A stretch of 64,000 nt of DNA, taken from contig CAYVEC010000006.1 of NCBI GenBank assembly GCA_964450385.1, positions 1 through 64,000 on the forward strand. The letters are read 5' to 3'. The position numbers were made by a program, and so were the translations under genes. The notes under the pieces are model-generated. The model was not told where the DNA came from, ran no database searches, and was given only the letters and a program-made list of their open reading frames with translations. This document shows, piece by piece, positions 23,268 to 31,702 of this stretch (its first letter is position 1; each line of letters starts with the position of its first letter). This stretch comes from JAKLFA01 sp964450385. GTDB taxonomy: Bacteria; Omnitrophota; Gorgyraeia; Zapsychrales; JANLHA01.

Positions 23268-24842
23268 ATGACGATGGAACCAATGGTTGTGAAGGGGCTA
23301 GAGATCACCGTGGCGTTTGTGGTTGGAGGGGGTCTGGGGATCTTATGGAGGACCTATTTTGCCAATAAACGCATTCAGGAGGCTGAGGAGAAGGCCCAGA
23401 AGTTAAAGGAGTTCGCGGAACGCGAGGCGATGAGCCACCGGAAAGAGGCGGAGATCGCGAGCAAGGACATGTTGATCAAGCTCCGGCAGGAGTTTGAACG
23501 CGAGACCAAGGGGCGCCGTGAGGAGCTGGCCACCCTGGAGAAGCGGCTGCATCAAAAAGAAGAGAATATCGATAAACGGGTGGACCTTTTAGAGAAAAAG
23601 GAAAAGGATATCGAGGCGCGCACGGTCGCGGTTCGGGAGAAAGAGGACGCCCTGGGGCAGAAAGAGAAAGAGCTCGTGTCGCTCGTTGATGAGGAAAAGC
23701 GTCGGCTTCAGGAGATGTCGTCGATGACCTCTGAGCAGGCCAAGGCCTTGTTATTATCGCGGGTCGATGAGGAGCTCGCCCAGGAGAAGGCCACGCGGAT
23801 CCGTCAGGCTGAGGACGAGATCAAGGAGCGCAGCGAGAAGACCGCGCAGCATATTTTGACGACGGCGATCCAGCGGTGCGCTTCGGACCATACGGCCGAG
23901 ACGACGCTCAGTGTCGTGGCCCTGCCGAGCGACGAGATGAAGGGGCGGATCATCGGCCGCGAGGGACGGAATATCCGGGCCCTTGAGATGGCGACTGGGG
24001 TCGATATTATCATCGATGATACCCCTGAGGCGGTTACGATCTCGGGGTTTGATATGATGCGCCGGGAGATCGCGCGCATCGCCCTTGAGAAATTGATCGC
24101 TGACGGCCGGATCCATCCCGGGCGGATTGAGGAGGTTGTCGAAAAGGCGAAGAAGGACATTGAACAGAAAATTAAAGAAGAGGGGGATAAGGCTGCTTTT
24201 GAACTTGGCATCCATCGCATGCATCCCGAGCTGTTGAAGCTTGTTGGGCGGCTTAAGTACCGAACGAGCTTCGGACAGAATGCTCTCATTCACACGAAAG
24301 AGGTTGCCCAGCTGATGGGGTTGATGTCGACTCAGCTTGGTTTTGATCCGAAGGTCGCGGTGCGTGTCGGACTGCTCCATGACATCGGTAAGATCGTGGC
24401 CCAGGAAGTTGAGGAAGGGACGCACGCGATCGTTGGGGCTAATCTTGCGAAGAAATACGGCGAAAGCGAGCTTGTGGTCAATGCCATTGCCGCCCATCAT
24501 GAGGAGGTCGAAAGCACCTCGCTTTATGGGGTCCTGCTTTGTGCAGCCGACGCTGTGAGCGCGGCGCGGCCGGGCGCGCGCGCCGAGACGCTTGAAATTT
24601 ATGTGAAGCGTCTCGAGAGTCTCGAGAAGATCGCGAATGCGTTTAAGGGCGTGGATAAGGCGTATGCCCTTCAGGCCGGGCGCGAAGTCCGGATCATGGT
24701 CTGCCCGGAAAAGGTCAACGATGATGAGGCGATCGTCATGGCCCGCGACATCCGCAAGCGTGTTGAGCAGGAGCTTGAGTATCCCGGCCAGATCAAGGTG
24801 ATCGTGGTTCGAGAGACGCGCGCGGTTGAATACGCCAAGTAA
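23268..24842 (+). CDS. rny: Ribonuclease Y
   Basis: RNase Y is a membrane-anchored endoribonuclease that initiates mRNA decay. The 524-residue protein has one N-terminal TM segment (ITVAFVVGGGLGILW), a long coiled coil (about residues 35-175), a KH domain with GRIIGREGRNIRALEMATGVDIIIDDTPEAV, and an HD domain (RTSFGQNALIHTKEVAQL, GLLHDIGK, IAAHHEEVE). The usual Q(H/Y)S in the HD helix reads IHT here. ymdB follows, the same rny-ymdB pairing as in many bacteria. Confidence 0.96.
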   Translation: MTMEPMVVKGLEITVAFVVGGGLGILWRTYFANKRIQEAEEKAQKLKEFAEREAMSHRKEAEIASKDMLIKLRQEFERETKGRREELATLEKRLHQKEENIDKRVDLLEKKEKDIEARTVAVREKEDALGQKEKELVSLVDEEKRRLQEMSSMTSEQAKALLLSRVDEELAQEKATRIRQAEDEIKERSEKTAQHILTTAIQRCASDHTAETTLSVVALPSDEMKGRIIGREGRNIRALEMATGVDIIIDDTPEAVTISGFDMMRREIARIALEKLIADGRIHPGRIEEVVEKAKKDIEQKIKEEGDKAAFELGIHRMHPELLKLVGRLKYRTSFGQNALIHTKEVAQLMGLMSTQLGFDPKVAVRVGLLHDIGKIVAQEVEEGTHAIVGANLAKKYGESELVVNAIAAHHEEVESTSLYGVLLCAADAVSAARPGARAETLEIYVKRLESLEKIANAFKGVDKAYALQAGREVRIMVCPEKVNDDEAIVMARDIRKRVEQELEYPGQIKVIVVRETRAVEYAK

Positions 24843-24866
24843 CGGGACCGAGGAAAGGGACTGTTC

Positions 24867-25670
24867 ATGAATATTCTCTGTGTCGGCGATGTGGTCGGGA
24901 AGCCGGGACGCGAGGTGCTTGAAGAACAGGTGCCGCTGCTCCGCGATGAATTTCATCTCGACTGTGTGATCGTCAACGCAGAGAACGCGGCGGGCGGGTC
25001 CGGACTCACCGAACGTCTCGCGAAACAGTTCTTTCGGGTCGGCTGTGACGTTCTCACTCTTGGGGATCATGCCTGGGACAGGGAGGACGAAATTGATTTT
25101 TTTAAAACCGAGCCCCGCGTTGTCCGTCCGGCGAATTTTCCTGACGGGGCCCCCGGGATCGGGTGGACGGTTGTTCAGGCGGGCCAGGGGCATAAGGTCG
25201 GGGTGATTAGTCTTCTGGGGCGGGTGTTCGTGAAGTATTATACCGACTGTCCGTTCCGCGCTGCGTCGGCGATCATTGAGCAGATCAGGCGCGAGACCCC
25301 CGTGATCGTTGTGGATTTTCATGCCGAGGCCACGAGTGAAAAGATCGCCCTCGGCTGGTATTTAGACGGCCTGGTCTCGGCCGTGGTCGGGACCCACACG
25401 CATATCCAGACGGCGGATGAAAAGGTCCTGCCCAAGGGGACGGCGTATATCACGGACCTCGGCATGACAGGGCCGTATGATTCGGTGATCGGGCAGAAGA
25501 AAGAAAAGATCATCCGAAAATTTTTAACGGGACTGCCGACACGGTTTGAGGTCGCTAAGGATGACGCCGTTCTTCATGGTGTTGTTTGCCAGATCAATGA
25601 TGAGACCGGCCTTGCCACGAATGTGACACGTATACAAAGGAGGCTGCAATGTCCCCATGGGAAGGATTGA
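24867..25670 (+). CDS. ymdB: YmdB-family metallophosphoesterase
   Basis: YmdB proteins are dinuclear-metal phosphodiesterases (cAMP phosphodiesterase in Bacillus), linked to biofilm decisions and RNase Y. The 267-residue product begins MNILCVGDVVGKPGREVLEE and contains NAENAAGGSGLTE, DVLTLGDHAWD, VDFHAEATSEKIALGWYLDG, VGTHTHIQTADEKVLPKGTAYITDLGMTGPYDSVIG. These hold the metal ligands of the family. Its 3' end overlaps the PilZ gene by 22 bp. Confidence 0.93.
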   Translation: MNILCVGDVVGKPGREVLEEQVPLLRDEFHLDCVIVNAENAAGGSGLTERLAKQFFRVGCDVLTLGDHAWDREDEIDFFKTEPRVVRPANFPDGAPGIGWTVVQAGQGHKVGVISLLGRVFVKYYTDCPFRAASAIIEQIRRETPVIVVDFHAEATSEKIALGWYLDGLVSAVVGTHTHIQTADEKVLPKGTAYITDLGMTGPYDSVIGQKKEKIIRKFLTGLPTRFEVAKDDAVLHGVVCQINDETGLATNVTRIQRRLQCPHGKD

Positions 25671-26017
25671 ACCGACGCAGATTTCCACGTGTGAATTATC
25701 CGTGCATGGTCACGGTCTGGCAGGCCGACGACAACTCGAAGGTGTTCCTGACCCATACAGAAAATCTTGGGGTTGGTGGGATCTGTGTCGTTTTTAATTG
25801 GCGGGTGGAGCTCTTCACGCCGGTCACCCTCGAGATCGATCTCATGGATATGGACGACCATGTGCGCTGTAAGGGCAAGGTTGTCTGGAGCGTTCAGCAC
25901 AAAGAGCCGGATTCGCGGAAGCCGGTGTCGTTCGATGTCGGGGTTGAATTTGTTGATCTGCGGGATGAGGATCGGACTCGGATCGAAACGATTATAAAGA
26001 AACTGACGAAATACTGA
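25649..26017 (+). CDS. PilZ domain protein
   Basis: The 122-residue protein is a single PilZ domain: RRRFPRVNYP holds the RxxxR c-di-GMP switch and NLGVGGICV matches the D/NxSxxG strand. PilZ domains bind cyclic-di-GMP and act as effectors in motility and envelope functions. SD AAAGGAGG lies upstream of the ATG, inside ymdB. The overlap with the metallophosphoesterase gene suggests one operon, but the target of this effector is not visible. Confidence 0.88.
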   Translation: MSPWEGLNRRRFPRVNYPCMVTVWQADDNSKVFLTHTENLGVGGICVVFNWRVELFTPVTLEIDLMDMDDHVRCKGKVVWSVQHKEPDSRKPVSFDVGVEFVDLRDEDRTRIETIIKKLTKY

Positions 26018-26019
26018 CG

Positions 26020-27291
26020 ATGATTAAAACGCGTTTTGCCCCAAGTCCGACGGGAATGCTTCATATTGGTGGTGCGCGCACCGCGTTGTTTAATTGGATG
26101 TACGCGCGGTCGCAGGGCGGTGTCTTTGTCCTTCGGATCGAGGACACGGACCTCCAGCGGTCCCGGAAAGAATATCTTGATGAGATCTTGACCAGCATGC
26201 GTTGGCTTGGGCTGGACTGGGATGAATTTTATCAGCAGGGCGAGCGCTTTGAGTTATACAGGTCCTATGCCCGGACGCTTGTTGAGGGCGGCCTTGCTTA
26301 TGAGGACGGGAGCGCTGTGATTCTGCGGATGCCCGATGAGGACATCACGTTCTTTGATATCATTCGGGGAGAGGTTCGGTTCGAGGCCGGGACTATGAAC
26401 GACCAGGTCCTCATGAAATCTGACGGGACCCCGACGTATAGTTTTGCCTGTGTGATCGATGACGCCCTCATGGAGATCTCGCACGTCATCCGCGGCGAGG
26501 ATCACATTTCCAACACACCGAAACAGATCGCGATGTATCGCGCTTTGGGGTTTAAGGCCCCTAAATTCGCCCATCTCCCTCTCATTATGGATGAAGAGGG
26601 GGGGCGGATGTCGAAACGCAGTGGAGCAACGGCGGTGAGCGAATATCGCGCGCAGGGATTTTTGGCGTCGGCCTTGGTTAACTATCTGATGCTTCTCGGG
26701 TGGTCGCCGGGCAACAATCAGGAGATTGTGGACCTTTCCGCCGCCGTCAAACAATTCTCGGTGAAGAAGATCAATAAGGCCGCAGCGGCTTTCTCGATGG
26801 ACAAGCTCCGTTGGGTGAACGGGCAGTATATCAAAAAGATGAGCCCGGCTGCGCTCGTCGATGTTGTGGCCCCGTTTTTGATCAGCCGGGGATGGATCAC
26901 AGAGGATTATGATAGAAAAAGGCTTCAAAAGATTGTAGAATTATACCAATCGCGCATGACGGATATTGAGGAGTTTGTGGCGAGGACGGCCTATATTTTT
27001 CAAGATGAGATGGTGATCGATGATGACCTGCGGGCTCAGCACCTGACCGCCCCGACGCGACGCTTATGCGAAGGGCTGGCGGAGCGGCTTGCTGGTGTTG
27101 AGTGTTTTGTTTCCCAGGAGATCGAGGCCGCGATCCGCGCCTTTGCCGAAGAGCAGGGGATCGGGATGTCGGAGATCGTTCATCCGGTCCGCGTTGTTCT
27201 AACTGGAAGCGTCGTCGGTCCAGGACTGTTTGAGATGATCGAGGTGTTGGGGAAGGAACGCACGATCGGGCGGTTGCGGGCGGTAGCCTAA
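26020..27291 (+). CDS. gltX: Glutamyl-tRNA synthetase
   Basis: GluRS charges tRNA-Glu. The 423-residue class I synthetase has the HIGH region RFAPSPTGMLHIGGARTALFNW, VLRIEDTDLQRS, the domain with DGTPTYSFACVIDDALMEISHVIRGEDHISNTPKQ, and KMSKS as GGRMSKRSGATAV. It is shorter than the usual 470-490 aa, with a compact anticodon domain. It follows the PilZ gene after 2 bp. A separate GlnRS downstream suggests direct rather than transamidation charging of tRNA-Gln. Confidence 0.95.
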   Translation: MIKTRFAPSPTGMLHIGGARTALFNWMYARSQGGVFVLRIEDTDLQRSRKEYLDEILTSMRWLGLDWDEFYQQGERFELYRSYARTLVEGGLAYEDGSAVILRMPDEDITFFDIIRGEVRFEAGTMNDQVLMKSDGTPTYSFACVIDDALMEISHVIRGEDHISNTPKQIAMYRALGFKAPKFAHLPLIMDEEGGRMSKRSGATAVSEYRAQGFLASALVNYLMLLGWSPGNNQEIVDLSAAVKQFSVKKINKAAAAFSMDKLRWVNGQYIKKMSPAALVDVVAPFLISRGWITEDYDRKRLQKIVELYQSRMTDIEEFVARTAYIFQDEMVIDDDLRAQHLTAPTRRLCEGLAERLAGVECFVSQEIEAAIRAFAEEQGIGMSEIVHPVRVVLTGSVVGPGLFEMIEVLGKERTIGRLRAVA

Positions 27292-27303
27292 CAGGGGGGA
27301 AAT

Positions 27304-27462
27304 ATGGGACGATGCCGTGTGGTGTTGATGGTGTTGTTGGTATGGGGGGCGGGGATGGTCGCCGGGTGTACGGCAAGCTCGCACGGAACAGAGAGTGTCG
27401 TGGATAAGACGCTTAATGCGATTGACCGGACTGATCAGTGGATTAGGGAGAATTTGTGGTAG
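27304..27462 (+). CDS. Small lipoprotein (52 aa)
   Basis: This short ORF reads MGRCRVVLMVLLVWGAGMVA, then GCTASS, and ends DKTLNAIDRTDQWIRENLW. It has a basic n-region, hydrophobic segment and lipobox VAGC (Cys22), so the mature lipopeptide is about 31 residues with an amphipathic C-terminal helix. GGGGGGAAAT lies just before the ATG. Placed 12 bp after gltX and before tRNA-Gln, it is probably co-transcribed with gltX. I do not recognise a family. Confidence 0.7.
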   Translation: MGRCRVVLMVLLVWGAGMVAGCTASSHGTESVVDKTLNAIDRTDQWIRENLW

Positions 27463-27494
27463 GACGCGCTTAGGCGCTGAGGAAAAGATAGCAT

Positions 27495-27568
27495 TGCTCC
27501 GTGGTGTAACGGTAACACACTTGACTCTGGATCAAGCGTTTCTGGTTCGAATCCAGACGGGGCAGCCA
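27495..27568 (+). tRNA. tRNA-Gln (CTG)
   Basis: TGCTCCG/CGGGGCA acceptor arms, anticodon stem CTTGA/TCAAG with loop CTCTGGA (anticodon CTG), T arm TCTGG-TTCGAAT-CCAGA, and encoded GCCA end. It lies directly upstream of glnS, the synthetase that charges it. Confidence 0.94.
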
Positions 27569-27619
27569 AATTTTATCAGGGTCGGCTCCTGAGGGCAGGG
27601 CGGATGTGGCGAGGTGTGT

Positions 27620-29317
27620 ATGAGCGAGGGACAAGGCGACCGTTCGCTAGACGTGATCCGGCAGGTGGTGGCCGACGATGTCGCGAGCGGCAAGAATAAC
27701 GGGCGGGTCGTGACGCGCTTTCCGCCGGAGCCGAACGGGTATCTTCACATCGGTCACGCAAAATCCATTTGTCTGAATTTCGGTATTGCCCGTGAGTTCG
27801 GCGGGCGGTGCCACCTGCGTTTCGACGACACAAATCCCGCAAAAGAAGAACAGGAATATATCGATTCGATCAAGCACGATGTCTCGTGGCTCGGTTTTGA
27901 TTGGGGGGTCCACGAGTATTACGCGTCGGACTATTTTGGACAGCTCTACGATTGGGCGGTCCTGCTCATCAAAAAAGGGAGGGCCTATGTTGACGACCTT
28001 TCCATGGACGAGATCCGGGCCTATCGGGGGACGCTCACCGAGCCGGGGCGCGAAAGCCCGCACCGGAACCGTTCGATTGAGGAGAATCTTGATCTCTTTG
28101 AGCGCATGAAACGCGGGGAATTCCCTGACGGGGCCAAGGTCCTTCGGGCGAAGATCGATATGGCCTCGCCGAACATCAATCTGCGCGATCCGGTTATGTA
28201 CCGGATCCTTCACGCCGCGCATCCCCGCACGGGGGACGCCTGGTGCATCTATCCCATGTATGATTTTGCCCACGGGCAATCCGACTCGATCGAGGGGATC
28301 ACCCATTCGATCTGCACACTTGAGTTCGAGAATCACCGGCCCTTGTATCACTGGTTCATTCAAGAGCTCGGGATCTTTCCGTCACAGCAATATGAATTCG
28401 CTCGGCTGAATTTAACATATACGGTTCTGAGCAAGCGAAAACTGCTCGAGCTCGTGACGGTCGGAGCGGTCTCGGGCTGGGATGATCCGAGGATGCCGAC
28501 GCTTTCCGGGATCCGGCGCCGCGGATACACTGCGGAGGCCATCCGGGAGTTTTGCCGTCGCATTGGTGTTGCCCGCGTGGATGGAGTTGTGGACGTGGCC
28601 CTCCTGGAACACTGTCTTCGTGAGGACCTCAACCGACGCGCCCTCAGGGTCATGGGGGTGCTTCGGCCGCTTAAGGTCGTGATCACGAATTATCCTGAGG
28701 GCATGAGCGAAGACGTCGAGGCGGTTAACAATCCTGAGGATGAGGCGACTGGAACACGGCGGGTGCCGTTCTCTCGGGAGCTCTACATTGAACACGATGA
28801 TTTTATGGAGGATCCCCCTCGGCAGTTTCATCGTCTCGCGCCGGGGCGTGAGGTCCGATTGCGGTATGCCTACTTCATCACGTGTCAGGAGGCGGTTAAG
28901 GACGCCGCGGGAAAGATCGTTGAGCTCCGCTGTACATATGATCCGGCGACTCGAGGGGGCGACGCCCCGGATGGCCGGAAGGTGAAAGGGACGATCCACT
29001 GGGTATCGGTCCCCCACGCCATCAAGGTCGAAGCGCGGCTGTACGATCGGCTTTTTTCCGTTGAGGACCCGAACCAGGTTCCGGCAGGTCGTGATTTTAA
29101 AGAATTCCTGAACCCCCTCTCAGTCGAGACGGTCCCGTCGTGTTATGTCGAGCCGTCGTTGGCACATGCGGCGCTGGGGGTTCCCTATCAGTTTGAACGC
29201 AAGGGGTATTTCTGTCTTGACGGACAGGATTCGTCCCCGGGGCGGCTGGTGTTTAATCGCACGGTGACTTTGAAGGATTCCTGGGAAAAGATTGTCCAGC
29301 GGCAGCAGCCATCGTAG
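27620..29317 (+). CDS. glnS: Glutaminyl-tRNA synthetase
   Basis: GlnRS charges tRNA-Gln directly. The 565-residue protein has TRFPPEPNGYLHIGHAKSICLNF (HIGH motif), LRFDDTNPAKEEQEYIDSI, DFAHGQSDSIEGITHSICTLEFE, the KMSKS equivalent TVLSKRKL, and the GlnRS-type beta-barrel anticodon domain (LRYAYFITCQEAVKDAAG, GTIHWVS). SD GAGGTG at 27611-27616 supports ATG 27620 over GTG 27614. It sits right after a tRNA-Gln gene. GlnRS in bacteria is a eukaryote-derived enzyme with patchy distribution. Confidence 0.95.
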   Translation: MSEGQGDRSLDVIRQVVADDVASGKNNGRVVTRFPPEPNGYLHIGHAKSICLNFGIAREFGGRCHLRFDDTNPAKEEQEYIDSIKHDVSWLGFDWGVHEYYASDYFGQLYDWAVLLIKKGRAYVDDLSMDEIRAYRGTLTEPGRESPHRNRSIEENLDLFERMKRGEFPDGAKVLRAKIDMASPNINLRDPVMYRILHAAHPRTGDAWCIYPMYDFAHGQSDSIEGITHSICTLEFENHRPLYHWFIQELGIFPSQQYEFARLNLTYTVLSKRKLLELVTVGAVSGWDDPRMPTLSGIRRRGYTAEAIREFCRRIGVARVDGVVDVALLEHCLREDLNRRALRVMGVLRPLKVVITNYPEGMSEDVEAVNNPEDEATGTRRVPFSRELYIEHDDFMEDPPRQFHRLAPGREVRLRYAYFITCQEAVKDAAGKIVELRCTYDPATRGGDAPDGRKVKGTIHWVSVPHAIKVEARLYDRLFSVEDPNQVPAGRDFKEFLNPLSVETVPSCYVEPSLAHAALGVPYQFERKGYFCLDGQDSSPGRLVFNRTVTLKDSWEKIVQRQQPS

Positions 29318-29385
29318 ACAGGGGCCGGTCCGGCCGAGGCAGGAGTTTCGATCGGCGAGTCTTTGTCGGCGGATGAGGAACAGGC

Positions 29386-30006
29386 ATGAGGAAGTTTCCG
29401 CAGAAAACGATTTCCCGCGCGTTTGTCTATCTTCGGGCCCTCGACACCTTAATTTATGAGGGCGTTGCCCATATCTCGTCGCATCAACTCGGCATGATGA
29501 CGGGATTCTCGGACGCGCAGATCCGTAAGGACATTTCGATCTTCGGGCGGGTGGGACGGCCTCGGATTGGCTACGACACGCAGACCCTCAAGAAACTCCT
29601 TGAAGACTTTATCGCGCAGCATGTGGTCCATGTCGTGCTTTTTGGCGTCGGGAACCTTGGGTCCGCGATCCTTCAGTATCCGGGTTTCCACGAGGACAAG
29701 GTCAAGATCGTCGCGGCCTTTGACCGGGACGAAAAAAAGACCGGCGCTGCGATTAATCGGATCATGGTCTATGCCGTGGACAAGGCGCCGGAGGTCATAC
29801 CCAAAAAGCACATTGAGATCGGCGTGATCGCGACGCCCAAACAGGCGAGCCAGCAGACTGCGGACCTTCTTGTGGCGTGCGGGGTCAAGGGGATCATTAA
29901 TTTTTCTCCGACGACGGTGACGGTCCCGAAGGATGTCTGCGTGAAGAACATTGATCTGGCCGTTGAGTTCTTATCGCTGTTTTATGACATGAAGACCGGA
30001 CGGTGA
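29386..30006 (+). CDS. rex: Redox-sensing transcriptional repressor Rex
   Basis: Rex represses fermentation and respiration genes and releases DNA when NADH is high. The 206-residue protein has a winged-helix N-terminus (KTISRAFVYLRALDTLIYEG, SHQLGMMTGFSDAQIRKDISIFGRVGRPRIGYD) and a Rossmann domain (VHVVLFGVGNLGSAILQY, VAAFDRDEKKTG) with a C-terminal swap helix (NIDLAVEFLSLFYDM). It precedes a redox cluster (thiolase, Na+-NQR). That it controls the cluster is an inference; I did not find a clear Rex operator. Confidence 0.93.
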   Translation: MRKFPQKTISRAFVYLRALDTLIYEGVAHISSHQLGMMTGFSDAQIRKDISIFGRVGRPRIGYDTQTLKKLLEDFIAQHVVHVVLFGVGNLGSAILQYPGFHEDKVKIVAAFDRDEKKTGAAINRIMVYAVDKAPEVIPKKHIEIGVIATPKQASQQTADLLVACGVKGIINFSPTTVTVPKDVCVKNIDLAVEFLSLFYDMKTGR

Positions 30007-30038
30007 GCGTGCCGGCCCGGGCAGAGGGGGAAGGGTCC

Positions 30039-30584
30039 ATGGGGAGACGGTTTCTGCTAATGATGGTGTGCCTGGTCATCGTGACATCCTCGGGATGTGA
30101 CCGGATCTATCGTTGGCTCCAGAAATCTGGGGCGGAGGAGCGGGACCTGATCGGTGAGATCGTGCCCTATGAGGCAAACGCGGGGGTCCTGGCCGTTCAG
30201 CAGCGGCTTAAGATTTTCGGGTATGCGATCGGGAACCCCGACGGGATTCTCGGCGTTAATACCCGGAACGCCCTGGAGGCGTTTCAGGAGGATCAGGGGA
30301 TCGAGGCGACGCGATTTATTGACCGAGTGACCTGGGATCGGCTCATGGAGTTTGACCGATATGGTCTGATCCATGCTGGCGAGGTAAATGTTGCCGCAGT
30401 TCAGGTGGCTCTTAAGGCGGCGGGCTTGAATGTCGGGTCCGCGGACGGAAAGATGGGGCGGAAGACCCAGGAGGCCCTTGAGGCCTTTCAGCAGCGCGAG
30501 GGGCTTAAGCCCGACGGGAAAATCGGTTTTAAAACGCTCTCGGCCCTTAAACGGTATCTGATGCCGCTCGAGGCCGCGCCATGA
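30039..30584 (+). CDS. Lipoprotein with two peptidoglycan-binding domains
   Basis: The 181-residue product has a signal peptide with lipobox TSSGC (MGRRFLLMMVCLVIVTSSGC). Two PG_binding_1 repeats follow: VLAVQQRLKIFGYAIGNPDGILGVNTRNALEAFQ and VAAVQVALKAAGLNVGSADGKMGRKTQEALEAFQ. It probably tethers a membrane to peptidoglycan. ATG 30039 is preferred: GGGGGAAGG lies a few nt upstream and it starts a proper signal peptide; the longer frame from 30003 does not. The stop overlaps the next ATG. Confidence 0.85.
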   Translation: MGRRFLLMMVCLVIVTSSGCDRIYRWLQKSGAEERDLIGEIVPYEANAGVLAVQQRLKIFGYAIGNPDGILGVNTRNALEAFQEDQGIEATRFIDRVTWDRLMEFDRYGLIHAGEVNVAAVQVALKAAGLNVGSADGKMGRKTQEALEAFQQREGLKPDGKIGFKTLSALKRYLMPLEAAP

Positions 30585-31702
30585 ACGAGAACACGGGGAA
30601 CGCCATGAAACATTTTAAGAACGTCTATATCTCTTCGATCTATCAGAACGCGGGGAAGACAACGGTCGCGCTCGGCCTGTATCGTTTATTTCAGGAACAC
30701 AAGATGCAACCCGCCTTTTTGAAGCCCGTGGGGCAGCAGACGGTCTACATCGGAGGGCTCGACGTCGATAAGGATTCGTATCTCATAGGTTCGGTCTATC
30801 GGTGCCGCACGGCCCTTAAGATGATGAGCCCGGTCACGATCGGGTCCGGATACACGGAACAATACATCTTTAATCCGAAGCCTGAGATGCTCCGGAGCAA
30901 GATCCTTCGGGCCTTTCAGAAATTGACCAAGGGAAAAAATTCCATCATTATCGAAGGCACGGGCCATGCCGGCGTCGGATCGGTCGTTGATGTCTCTAAC
31001 GCGGAAGTGGCGAAACTCCTGAATTCGAAGGTCCTTATTGTCTCAGAGGGCGGGATCGGCCGGAGCATCGATGAGATCATGCTCAATAAGGCACTCTTTG
31101 ATATGAAGGGGGTCGAGGTCATCGGCGTCATCATCAACAAGGTCCTGCCCGACAAATACGATCGGGTCAAGGCCGCTGTTACTCAGGGGCTTCAGAACAA
31201 AGGGCTCCGGGTTCTTGGGGTGATCCCGATGGAGCCTCTCCTCCGTGACCCGACGGTCGAGCAGCTGAACGGCCAGCTCAAGCTGAAATTACTCTGCGGC
31301 AAAGAGAATCTGCACAAGCGGGTTCGGAACACGATCGTCGCCGCGATGGAGCCGGCCAACATGGTCGAACACATCGATTCGGGGACCCTTGTCTTGACCT
31401 CGGGGGACCGGATCGATAATATTATGGTCGCGGTCAGTTCTCACTTGATCGTTCAGCGGCGGCACCGCCAGGTCGTTGGCATTATTTTGACCGGCGGGCT
31501 TGTTCCCGATGCCAAGATCATGCGTCTTTTGAAGCGCAGCGGGATCCCCGTCATGGTCACAAACGAAGAGACCTACACCGTCGCCGGGAAGATCGATAAT
31601 TATGTCTGCAAGATCCAGGCCAATGACAAAGAAAAGATCATGGAGGCGAAGCGGCTGGTCGAAAAATATGTCGATGTGCATCAGCTGCTGGAATTGTTAT
31701 GA
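30581..31702 (+). CDS. AAA_26 / DRTGG-domain protein (phosphotransacetylase N-terminal-like)
   Basis: The 373-residue protein begins with a BioD-like P-loop domain (KNVYISSIYQNAGKTTVALGLYR; IIEGTGHAGVGSVVDVSNAEVAKLLNSKVLIVSEGGIGRSIDE). It continues with a DRTGG domain near residue 270 (LVLTSGDRIDNIMVAVSSHL, VGIILTGGLVPD). This pairing occurs as the N-terminal regulatory half of some phosphotransacetylases; the acyltransferase half is absent here. Function is unproven. It overlaps a thiolase gene by 4 bp, so a role in acetyl-CoA metabolism or its sensing is plausible. ATG 30605 is an alternative start. Confidence 0.82.
   Translation: MNENTGNAMKHFKNVYISSIYQNAGKTTVALGLYRLFQEHKMQPAFLKPVGQQTVYIGGLDVDKDSYLIGSVYRCRTALKMMSPVTIGSGYTEQYIFNPKPEMLRSKILRAFQKLTKGKNSIIIEGTGHAGVGSVVDVSNAEVAKLLNSKVLIVSEGGIGRSIDEIMLNKALFDMKGVEVIGVIINKVLPDKYDRVKAAVTQGLQNKGLRVLGVIPMEPLLRDPTVEQLNGQLKLKLLCGKENLHKRVRNTIVAAMEPANMVEHIDSGTLVLTSGDRIDNIMVAVSSHLIVQRRHRQVVGIILTGGLVPDAKIMRLLKRSGIPVMVTNEETYTVAGKIDNYVCKIQANDKEKIMEAKRLVEKYVDVHQLLELL

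Noticed and set aside
23754..25322. 522-residue open frame on the minus strand opposite rny and ymdB
   Set aside because: It is a shadow of two well-supported plus-strand genes; the translation has no family-like motifs and no SD.
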